Positions 30,708-40,500 of a stretch of DNA of 45,971 nucleotides are shown piece by piece. A program made the position numbers and the translations under genes. This stretch comes from Stramenopiles sp. TOSAG23-2 (Eukaryota > Sar): positions 1 to 45,971 of the forward strand of contig LT649285.1 in the NCBI GenBank assembly GCA_900128395.1. The letters are read 5' to 3'. The notes under the pieces were generated by a model. The model was not told where the DNA came from, did no database searches, and saw only the letters and a program-made list of their open reading frames with translations. Numbering within the stretch: position 1 is the first letter of the stretch; each line of letters opens with the position of its first letter.

Positions 30708-33110
30708 TCAATACAGCGCAGATATATAATTTCCTTTCGAGTTAAATTCAAGATGTAGATCGCCCGCTCGTTTCATAGAATTAACAACAGCACATTGGCA
30801 TAAATTATATAAGTCAGCACCTGTAAAATTCGAGGTCATTTTTGACAAACGCATTGCCATGTCAGTTAAATCAATATCTTCTTCTACATTCATATTTGAT
30901 ATGTATAGCTTCAAAATACTTTCTCTATCGGATTGACTTGGCAGCCCTACGTGAACTACGGTTTCAAAACGACCTGGTCGCAACAAAGATGGATCCATTA
31001 AATCAATTCTATTTGTTGCAGCAAGTACAACAATTCCATTATTTTTTACATTCAAATTATCCATTTCCATCATTAATTGTGCAATCATGCTAGTTCCTAA
31101 TCTACCAGAATTTTCACGATTACCAAATATAGCTTGTATTTCATCTAAAAACACAACGCAAGGGCTTTTTTGCCGTGCGACACGAAAAAGCTCCGCTACT
31201 TTTGCTTCACTACTACCTACATCGCCTTTCATTATATCCGTTATAGAAGCGGATATGAATGCAACGCCACTATATCCAGCTACTGCTTTTGCTAATAATG
31301 TCTTTCCAGTTCCTGGTGGGCCATATAATAATACACCATTCGACGATGATATGTTTAACCTTTGAAATTCTTCCGGATATAAATATGGCCAAACGACATG
31401 TTCTTCCAATACACGTTTTGCTTTTTCCAAGCCACCAACTGATTGCCATGACGGCAAATCATCTTTCGCTTCCATTCCAGAATAATCAATATTGTTTTGT
31501 CGAACCACTCCCATTTTACGCTTGGATGACAACGATGCCAATCCAATAGACAAAGCTTCATTCCACAATGAATATATATTAAATGACGGGGCATTTAAAT
31601 TTATTTTGCGTTCATGGCAAATTAATTTCATTTGTCCAAATACTATTTTTATGTCACTACGAGTGAAACCATTGCATTGCTTGACCATTTTTTCTATCCA
31701 TTTGTTTTCACTTTGGTTTTTATTGTCATCATCATTATACAACAATATGTTTTTTAAAATATTTAAATAATATGATATTATATTAAAGTAATCCCGTGCG
31801 GTAGATGTACCCATATCAATATGAATATCAAATTTTTCTTGCAATTTGGCATCTAAATGACTAATAGACGATACTGTGCATCCAATTCGTAACGGCAACA
31901 TACCTGTACCATCATAGTTACGTTGAAATTGATTTATTTCTTCCATGATAGTAAGAATTTCATTTTTAGCTAGGATTCTATCTGCGGAGCTAGGATTATT
32001 TGAGGAGCTATCGAAATCAAAATGATTTTTTATCATTTTTGGCAAAATTAAATCTAAATCTTCTAAAATAATTAGACATCCATTTTGTTTATCTTGATTA
32101 TTGATGTTGTTGGATATTGCTTTCACTGCTTTGGTAAATGTATCTTTTATGGCCCATGATGTATCTCCATCATATTGCTTATTTGATATTAACATCATAT
32201 TGATGAACCAAACGTTTACATTCCGCTCCTTTGATATTCTTTTTATTAATTGTTTTTTCCCACTTCCTGGTATACCTGAAAGCATGAATGACGTAGTAGA
32301 CGGTGTTTTTTTGTATGTAATAACGTTATTATTATTTCGGACACTAAAAGCTGTATCAAACCAATTTTCAAGCTCTGCAATGGAATTTTTATTAAATGAC
32401 ATTTTCCATGAAAACAATTTAAGATTATTTTGATTTTGATGATTCCTTGCATCAGTTAACAAGCTCCTTGTACCAGCAGAATCATTTGAAACAATATCAA
32501 TTATACTGTTTAATAAAACTACTCCACCTTTCATATTATTTTCATCGTCCACATTTTCATAATTATTTTGAACAGAATTACAGGAAATTTTTAATACATT
32601 TGAAAAATTCCAAGTTGCATTTAAGTTGACATATTTATTTTTCAATTTATCTAACATATATTGATTTATATCAAGAGTTTTTTCTACTTTCCGTTTCATT
32701 GCTGCATCCATTGAAAGGCGCATGTGTATAATGGAAGGTAATGTATTGGTAAATATTTTTTCAACTTTGACTTTAAAATTGTTTACATCTATGTTTTCTT
32801 TAATAACCGTCGTTTCCCCAATATATAATGCACATGTATTAATAAGCAATTTAAAGTCTAATGACATACGGGCAACAAATTTATATTTCAATGTTTCAAA
32901 TTGATCGTTGATATTATCACAAGTTAATATATAAATAGTTACAAATTGATTATGTTCAAGTTCTAAGTTTTTCGCATTATATACATTTATTTTAATTGCC
33001 GGTTCTATTATTTTTGCATTTGATGATAATTTAAATTCTGTACATGTAAAAAGATGATGTTCATAGTTTTTATTGTTCTTGTTGTTGTTGGTGATATAAT
33101 TATTGCTCAT
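30708..33110 (-). CDS. Type II (double) AAA ATPase, PEX1/PEX6/AFG2-like
   Basis: The single exon encodes 800 residues. An N-terminal domain (1-270) has no clear motif. Domain D1 has Walker A GIPGSGKKQ (about 279-287) and a Walker B-like LIILEDLDLILP (about 347-358), similar to the DDLD form seen in PEX1 D1. Domain D2 is canonical: LLYGPPGTGKTLLAKAVA (about 595-612), Walker B CVVFLDEIQAIF, sensor LAATNRIDLMDP and arginine fingers LLRPGRFE. These ATPases form hexamers that thread proteins: PEX1/6 recycles PEX5 at peroxisomes, and AFG2 acts in ribosome maturation. D1 favours PEX1, D2 does not, so I leave the name open. It shares a 454-bp divergent promoter region with the F-box-like gene. Confidence 0.88.
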   Translation of the reverse strand: MSNNYITNNNKNNKNYEHHLFTCTEFKLSSNAKIIEPAIKINVYNAKNLELEHNQFVTIYILTCDNINDQFETLKYKFVARMSLDFKLLINTCALYIGETTVIKENIDVNNFKVKVEKIFTNTLPSIIHMRLSMDAAMKRKVEKTLDINQYMLDKLKNKYVNLNATWNFSNVLKISCNSVQNNYENVDDENNMKGGVVLLNSIIDIVSNDSAGTRSLLTDARNHQNQNNLKLFSWKMSFNKNSIAELENWFDTAFSVRNNNNVITYKKTPSTTSFMLSGIPGSGKKQLIKRISKERNVNVWFINMMLISNKQYDGDTSWAIKDTFTKAVKAISNNINNQDKQNGCLIILEDLDLILPKMIKNHFDFDSSSNNPSSADRILAKNEILTIMEEINQFQRNYDGTGMLPLRIGCTVSSISHLDAKLQEKFDIHIDMGTSTARDYFNIISYYLNILKNILLYNDDDNKNQSENKWIEKMVKQCNGFTRSDIKIVFGQMKLICHERKINLNAPSFNIYSLWNEALSIGLASLSSKRKMGVVRQNNIDYSGMEAKDDLPSWQSVGGLEKAKRVLEEHVVWPYLYPEEFQRLNISSSNGVLLYGPPGTGKTLLAKAVAGYSGVAFISASITDIMKGDVGSSEAKVAELFRVARQKSPCVVFLDEIQAIFGNRENSGRLGTSMIAQLMMEMDNLNVKNNGIVVLAATNRIDLMDPSLLRPGRFETVVHVGLPSQSDRESILKLYISNMNVEEDIDLTDMAMRLSKMTSNFTGADLYNLCQCAVVNSMKRAGDLHLEFNSKGNYISALY

Positions 33111-33564
33111 ATTGATATAGCGAAATGGATCTGAAAGGATTGGATAGAAGATAATGAAATCTATTTATCTGTTTATATATATAATTATTTATATAATGTA
33201 TAGTGAGTATGTATTGATGATGATGTATATTTATTTGTTTTTAATCATCAATAGTAAGTAAGTAGAGAGATATAATACTGTACAAAAACATACAACAAAC
33301 TAAAGCACACTAAAACTAAAAAAACACTAAAACATAATAAAATAAAATTAATAAAGCTTATAATAAATATTATTAGCTTTATTAAATTATTGGAATTATA
33401 GTGGTGCTATATACCTCTCCTATTTTATCGAACAACAACTAATTACAATAAATATATATTATTTAAAAATAATAATACATATACATATATACATCACTTT
33501 CAATTTTCAAAACTACAAGAAAAAAATAATATTAATAGTTATACGAAAGTTAAATAGCGATATA
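33111..33564. other. Divergent promoter region
   Basis: This is an AT-rich gap between the divergent AAA ATPase and F-box-like genes. It holds A-rich tracts and ataaagctt/aagcttat words near 33349-33380, which form a short inverted pair. No gene was seen. The two genes may be co-regulated (inference). Confidence 0.4.
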
Positions 33565-34778
33565 ATGGAGGCATCAAAACAAGGACAACAACAAAACATT
33601 GGTGATCCACAACCTTGGTATGAAATAGATATAGTAATAACAAACTTATTTCAACATTTCAATGGAAAAGAAATATTAGCATGTCACTTAGTTAACAAAA
33701 CTTGGGCGAGACTATTATTTAATGTGAATAATGATAAAATACAACGTTGGAAATGGAAAATGTTACTAAAAGAAACATGGCCACAATTCAATGTCAATGT
33801 AAATGAAACGTATACAGGGAAAACGCTTCGTCAAGCATATGAACTTAGGCGATTACTTGAAGATAAAATCTTACGTGAACTATGGACTCCGAAATATGCT
33901 GATAGTTTTAAATTTGGAAAATATTCACGTTGGGTTGTCCCATACAAAGATGGAAAATTTATTCTGGATGTAGCGTATATTGTACAAATTTTGGCAACAT
34001 TTGCTCCAAAAGATTATTTAATTTTAGATGGTGCGGATAAAATTGAATATAACCCAGAACATAGTACATCGAGTGGACCATGGCCTGGATGGACGTTGCA
34101 CCGTCAAACAGATTTAATGAAAGATATTCAAGAGAATAATTCATTGAAAATAGACCAAGATGCATATGCTGCCATGATTATTTGCCAGAGTATATGTACA
34201 CATCGTTGGTATCGAACTGATAATGTTGAATATGAAACTATCTTTCATAATCAAGTTATGGATATTGCTCAACAGTGGAGCGAAGAAACAAAGAAAAATA
34301 GACTCGATTTTTTTGCAAAGTATCCACTTGATCGTAAGAAAAGGCATATGAATATTTCTTCAGTAAGTATATATATATATATAGATAAATTTCTAAATTT
34401 TATTTTTCACCTTCCTAACAAATATATACACAGATGGTTGTAGCTAGTTGTGGATGGTTGAAAGATAATATAAATAATAGCAATAAGAATCGCAATATAA
34501 ATGATGCAATAGATATCGTACGAAATACAAAAATACTAGCATTTTTATTGCAAAATAGAGATTCATTGAATGCTGTATTCTGGGATATCGACTCGATAAC
34601 TTGTCGCGGGATAGATTGCCTTGCAATTGGTAGATTTCGTCGATGGAATAATAAAGCTTATAGCCATCAACGTATGTCACCCCGACAATATCCACCCATG
34701 TTTAATATGAAGAAATTGGTGCATCATATTGATGTAAATTTCGATTGGAATGATATTTTTTCAATGTTTGGAAAATAA
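33565..34778 (+). CDS. F-box-like protein, two exons
   Basis: Exons 33565-34362 and 34434-34778 join in phase 0 to 380 residues. Residues about 18-65 read as an F-box: DIVITNLFQHFNGKEILACH, then LVNKTWARLLFNVN and a Trp-rich KIQRWKWKMLLKETW helix. F-box proteins hold substrates on SCF ubiquitin ligases by binding SKP1. No repeat domain is evident after it: the rest is mixed, with Trp and Tyr clusters (YSRWVVPYKDGKF, GPWPGWTLHR), so the substrate part is unknown. The start is the first ATG after a long A/T leader. Confidence 0.75.
34363..34433 (+). other. Intron of the F-box-like gene (71 nt)
   Basis: Donor gtaagtatatat; the inside has ataaatttctaaattttat and ttcaccttcctaacaaatat; acceptor acacag, phase 0. 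The middle 40 nt closely match the second intron of the dehydrogenase gene at 36851-36962. Confidence 0.88.
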
Positions 34779-35196
34779 AAATAAATTTTTTTCTAAAATT
34801 TAATAAAATTTGAATAATATTTTTAAGAATATTGATCTGCTATAACAACAAGTTTGTCAATTTAGAATCATTTCGGAACTAAATTAGAATTTCTTTTAAT
34901 AGCAATTTTTTGTGCTTTTAAAGCTACAAATTGTCACCAAAAATAAAATGGATGAAAAGAGTAATATTTTTTTATTATATTCTTTGTTAATTTTGAACAT
35001 GCTATGCTTATGTTAAATTAAAACTCGAAAATTTCTTAATTGTGGGCTGTAAGGTAGCAGGTGAAGAGTAAGGGGATCGAGTAGCTACGCAAGCCGGGCA
35101 AGCACAATGGTGCAATAATGGTGCAATGGCCATAATTACCAATAATAGTGACTTTAATGGAATTATAACATTGGCCATTTTCCAGTATTGTTGTAC
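34779..35196. other. Intergenic, no gene seen
   Basis: This is the 3' flank of the F-box-like gene and spacer before the foldback element. A repeated word, aatggtgcaat, occurs twice near 35107-35125, and the last 25 nt match imperfectly the outer side of the foldback. Confidence 0.4.
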
Positions 35197-35555
35197 ATTG
35201 CTATTCCATTTTGAAGCAAGACTTTGAGTGTTGAAGATTTGACCTTAAAAAAGTCTCCGGGAAAAAAAAAAGTGTCCGAATTTTAAAAAAGTGATATAGG
35301 AATATTAAACTGTTTATACTTAGTAGAATAACACAATTATTTTTCTTTTCTTATATATTTAGGTTAGGCTTTAGCTTAGTAGTAGTTATGATAAAATATA
35401 TTAGTAAAGAAAATAATTGTGTTATTCTACTAAGTATAAACAGTTTAATATTCCTATATCACTTTTTTAAAATTCGGACACTTTTTTTTTTCCCGGAGAC
35501 TTTTTAAGGTCAAATCTTCAACACTCAATGTCTTGCTTCAAAATGGAATAGCAAT
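35197..35555. mobile_element. Foldback element, two 150-bp inverted arms around a 57-nt loop
   Basis: The left arm (about 35197-35348) and right arm (about 35405-35555) are reverse complements with roughly one mismatch and two single-base run-length differences. The ends read attgctattccattttgaag. Both arms include the odd run ctccgggaaaaaaaaaagtg. No ORF is present. Near-perfect arms indicate a young foldback or MITE copy, or a locus transcribed into a hairpin RNA. A clear target duplication was not found. Confidence 0.75.
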
Positions 35556-35585
35556 ATAATGCTAATCCTGGTAATGCGTTGCTAA

Positions 35586-35982
35586 CCTATAGGGGTGCAA
35601 AAACCTGGGCCATCGTATTCACCTGCTATAGTGGTATATACACTACATAGCATTATAATGGTATTACTATATTATATTTATTTAATAGGTACATACCATT
35701 GGCTACTGTCATTAATTTTATCAGTCCATTTTCGCAATTTGATGCTTATAACATAAATTATTAGATATTGATATATGGTTTTTGGCTATAATACAAAAGT
35801 TGCGAAAATCTCCTGCATTCCAATTCTTGGTTCTTGCCGTGAATCACTTCGTACTTATGGCTATACTAAATACCTGTAATATATCTATCAAACATTTACA
35901 ATGGTATGTCTATCTTGTATGCTATATCCATTGTATATATAGCAGCTGAATACGATGGACCAGGTTTTTGCACCCCTATAGG
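35586..35982. mobile_element. Inverted-repeat element, 397 bp
   Basis: Terminal repeats of 42 bp (35586-35627 and 35941-35982) match at 40 positions, beginning cctataggggtgcaaaaacc. If the ends are drawn two bases in, TA lies on both sides, as expected for TA-target DNA transposons. There is no coding capacity. It lies only 30 bp right of the foldback element, so this gap is a small repeat nest. Confidence 0.7.
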
Positions 35983-36115
35983 ATAATTGAAAAAAAAAAG
36001 ATTTTTTATATATTTATTTAAAATATCTCGGGATGATATATAAAATAATATACAAACGTAAACAATATATATATATATATTGTTAAAAGAAAACGTACAA
36101 AATCCTATTTCTCCT

Positions 36116-36387
36116 TTTTTGTTCTTCTTCTACAATCATTAACAAAATGATCCATATTAACCTTTTGACAACATCTGACACATATAATGATTTACAAGCG
36201 ATGAATCTATTTCAAACAATTGAAAATAAATATAATCATCACTTAAAAATTTTTTTGTTCTTCTTCTACAATCATTAACAAAATGATCCATATTAACCTT
36301 TTGACAACATCTGACACATATAATGATTTACAAGCGATGAATCTATTTCAAACAATTGAAAATAAATATAATCATCACTTAAAAATT
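36116..36387. repeat. Duplication across dehydrogenase gene start, 2 x 136 bp
   Basis: Copies at 36116-36251 and 36252-36387 abut directly and appear identical. Each carries about 31 bp of leader, the start codon (36147 and 36283) and the first 35 codons. The outer copy runs into a stop shortly after the junction. Confidence 0.92.
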
Positions 36388-37517
36388 CACAAATATTTGA
36401 TAAATCCAACATCTCCAATGCCAAACGCAGAAATATTGGAGTCTTTGGACTGTATCGTTTTTGCATATGGTGAAGCTAGGCCTGTTTTGCCGGCTTTATT
36501 CCAATCCATAAATAAGGCGCCTAATTTGAAATTTATTAATGTTGGTATGTAATGCTCTATTCCACTAGACTTTGTAAATATCCTCTCTAACACTTTCCTC
36601 TTTCACGCTTTCAGGTTGGACAGGGACTGATGGAGTTAGGTGGAAAGATGCACGAAAACGCAACGTTGTTATAAAAAATAGTCCTGGAGTCAGTGCCATA
36701 CCCATAGCCCATTCGTCAATTGGTGCCGTGTTAATGTTAAGTAGAGGTTTTTTAAATTGGAGACGGTCTCAACGCTTGAAGGAATGGAAACCCTTACCTG
36801 GACACATTAGGGTTGTAGGAGATAATGTGTATGAAGATAGAAAAGTGGAAGTACGTATATGTATATCATAATAAATTCTAAATTTTATTATTTTTCACCT
36901 TCCTAACATATATATAAATGCCTCAAATTCATCCATGTATACATACATGATGATACACACAGTTAGTCGGCCAAAAAATGGTCATATTTGGATATGGTAG
37001 TATTGGGAGAGAAATTGCAAAGATAGCAAATGTATTAGGAATTCGTGTCATTGCAGTGCATCGAAACATTGAAAAAAGTTTAAATGATCCGTTTGTTGAA
37101 AAATCTGTTACTCCAAGTCAATTGAAAAGTGTTGTTTCCTCATGTGATTTCTTAATGAATTGTGCACCATTAAATGATGACACAAAGTATTTTATATCTG
37201 ACAATATTTTAGCATCGATGCCTCGAGGTTCATTTGTTCTCAATGTTGGAAGAGGGAAAACAATTGAAGAAGCTGCATTGATTAGACATTTACAAAGTCA
37301 ACATATAGCTGGTGCCTATTTAGATGTAGTTGATCAGGAGCCATTGGATGCAAATAGTGTTTTATGGGATATGGAAAATGTTATAATTTCACCACATAAT
37401 TCCCATCGCAGCGAGAAAACACGTGGGCGGAGTTTAAATTTGCTTCGTTCCAATTTATCCGAGTGGATTGAAGAGCAATATGGCGAAGAACTGGATAAAT
37501 TACGTATATATGTATAA
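36283..37517 (+). CDS. D-isomer-specific 2-hydroxyacid dehydrogenase, three exons
   Basis: Exons 36283-36544, 36615-36850 and 36963-37517 join to 350 residues. The split N-terminal catalytic domain begins MIHINLLTTSDTYND and includes FINVGWTGTDGVRW. The NAD-binding Rossmann motif is VIFGYGSIGREIAK (G-x-G-x2-G). The catalytic triad is visible as the Arg of NVGRGKTIEE, the Glu of DVVDQEPL and the His of IISPHNSHRS. These enzymes interconvert 2-oxoacids and D-2-hydroxyacids with NAD(P)H (glyoxylate, hydroxypyruvate or phosphoglycerate types). The substrate is not decided. I chose the inner of two duplicated starts because only it leads into the gene. Confidence 0.9.
36545..36614 (+). other. Intron 1 of the dehydrogenase gene (70 nt)
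   Basis: Donor gtatgtaatgctctattcc, then aatatcctctctaacacttt, acceptor gctttcag, phase 1 (G|GT). It shares the 16-nt branch region with introns of the transporter gene. Confidence 0.9.
36851..36962 (+). other. Intron 2 of the dehydrogenase gene (112 nt)
   Basis: Donor gtacgtatatg, then ataaattctaaattttatta and ttcaccttcctaacatatat, acceptor acacag, phase 0. The middle closely matches the F-box-like gene's intron. Confidence 0.88.
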
Positions 37518-37569
37518 AATTACACCTGTACAGGTGTATACCTATTTAAAATCAAAAATTACTGTGTAT

Positions 37570-40500
37570 TTACTTGTCAGCAGTTTTACTACTTTCAGCT
37601 ATTACCGAGTTTTCTTTTGATTTTCTCTTTGTACACGATGATACACAAGGATTATGGCATTTGCTAACACACTCAGTTGTTTTTGCTTCCTTATCGTTGG
37701 CACATTTTGTCATACATTTATCTACGCATTTATCTACACATTCCTCAGTGGTAAATTTATCTACTACTGCTTTAGGAGCAGCTTTTGGTTTCATACTAAT
37801 ACTACAGTTTAATCCACGCCATCCGTCGAAGCAGACGCACAGGCCGTTTGCACAAAGGCCGTTGTTACTACATTGATTTGGGCATAACTTAATTTCACAT
37901 GCTTTTCCAGCGAATCCTGGTTTACAACGGCATTTTCCAGTCGTGGTGTGGCAAACACCATTATGGTTACAGTCTTCTGGGCAGGTTTGAACGTCACATG
38001 CTGGGCCAGTCCATGCTTGGCTACATGATTTGCATGCTTTACAATCACATTTACCGGTCATTGTATTGCATGTACCGTGTCCACTGCAATCGCGTGGGCA
38101 TTTTCTATGGCCACAATCAGAACCGAAGAAGCCATCGTGGCAAGTACAGGTTCCGTTCAAGCATAAACCTTGACCAGAGCACATTTTCTTTAAATCATTA
38201 GTTGGGCAGCCGCGTTGACTGCAGTCTTTACCAGTGTAACCTTCGGAGCAAGTACATTCAGCTGCTTCACAAACACCATGTCCAGAACATCCATTTGGGC
38301 AATCTTTCTTTTCGCAAGCTTCACCGTGGTATCCAACGGAACATTTACAGATTCCATTGCCTTTATCATCAGTGTCGCAAGTACCGTGGTCGTTACAGTT
38401 GTTGACGCAACCAGTCTTGTCGCATTTCTCGCCTATGAAACCTTTGTTGCATACGCATTTACCTTCCATTTTTTCCACACCATCAGTGCTGTTCTTTACA
38501 GACACAGTAGTGCATACACCGTTAACACAACCATTGCATGCTTTTGACATACAGTCAGCACCGGTCCAGCCATCTTCGCAGATACACTTGGAAACTTTCT
38601 CTCCTTCTTGTGAGGTAGTTAGTTTACAACTTCCATGTTGAGCATTACAGTCATTTGGGCATTTTTTCCAACCACAATCTTCACCAGTGAAACCATCACC
38701 GCATTTACATTTGTAATCTTCTTTATCCATGCATTCTCCATGTCCGGAGCAAGCATTTGGGCATTGTCTTACAGAGCAATCATCGCCTTTGAATTTAGGG
38801 TCGCATTTACATTTGTCCCCAATGCACATACCGTGTCCACTGCATGAATTTGGGCAAGTTGGGAATTTACAACTTTCACCGGTCCACATGTTTTGGCACA
38901 AGCATACACCATCGGATTGGCATTGGCCATGGCCATTACAATCTTCTGGGCATGCTTTTTTGCTGCAGTCATCACCAGTCCATCCTTTTTTGCACGTGCA
39001 TTCGAATGTTTCCGAGTTACATGAACCTTGCGCTTTGCTGGTACATTGATTTGGGCATTCTTGTTTTTGGCATGCTTTACCACCCCATCCAGGTTTGCAT
39101 TTACATGCACCGGATAAGCATTCACCGCGAGAGTTACATGCATCAGGGCAGTCTGGTTTGCTACATCCTTCACCGGTCCATCCTGGCGCGCAGTGACATT
39201 CACCTAGAACACATTCTCCATGGTTGGAGCATTTCATTGGGCATTGTTTTGTTTCACAACCAGCACCTTCAAAACCAGGTTCACATACGCAACGTGAGTT
39301 ATCAACGCAACTTCCATGTCCGTTACAGTTTTTAGGACAGTATTGTAAACTACAATCAGCATCAGTGTAACCAGGATCGCATTTACATACACCTTGGCGA
39401 CATAAACCGTGATCGCTACATTCATTTGGACATGCTTTTACTTCACATGCTGCGCCTGTCCATTCTCTGTGGCAAAAGCAAGTACCATTGTGGCACATAC
39501 CTCTTCCGGTACAGTTACGTGGACATGCTTTGGTTGCACAGTCAGCACCCATGAAGCCTTCGTTACATTTACATGTCAAGTCGATTGAACAAACACCATT
39601 TCCTGAACATTTCTTTGGGCAGATTCTGCGAGAGCAATCTTCACCTTCATGATCATCGTCACATTCACAGATACCTTCGTTACAACGTCCATTGTACGAA
39701 CATTCGTTTAAGCAAGCTTTGCGTGCGCATGATGCACCAGTGAATCCTGGAGCACAGTTACATTTAGCATCTTCACAAGTACCATGTCCACCACATTTGT
39801 TTGGGCAGCATTTCAATGGAGCTACGCCTTTAGCTGGGCATGATTCTTTGGAGCAATCATCACCTTCCCAACCTGAAGCACATTCGCAGCATTTTTTTGG
39901 ACCACATTTACCATGTCCGGAGCAACCATTTGGGCATACTTTCACAGCACATGTTTTGCCAGTGTAACCAGCGTCACATTTGCAGGTTCTGTCTTTCATG
40001 CAACGACCGTGGAAACTGCACATGTCTTTGCATCTTGGAACGGAACAATCGATACCGGCGAACATTTCGCTACATTGGCATGTACCATCCTCTGCTTTAC
40101 ATTTACCATTTTCGGTTTTGGAGTTACAGTCATCTTTACAAGTTTTTGCAACACAACCAACACCTGCAAATTTTTGTCCATGGAATGCTGGGTTAACGTC
40201 AACTAAGTTACAAACGCAAGTAGAGTTGATGCATACACCGTTGCCATTACAGTTATTTGGGCAGTATTTCTCGGTACAATCGCGACCGCGGAATCCTGGA
40301 TCACATTTGCATTTACCATCGTTCATGCAACGTCCGTTGAATCCACATTCTTTGTCACATGCAGTAACGCCACAGTTTGGACCAGTCCAGCCTTCTTCAC
40401 ATTGGCATGAACCTTCAACACATGAACCTTTTGAACTACAGTCATCTGGGCAACTTTTAGTCGCGCAATCATCACCAGTCCACATTTGACCTTCGAAAGC

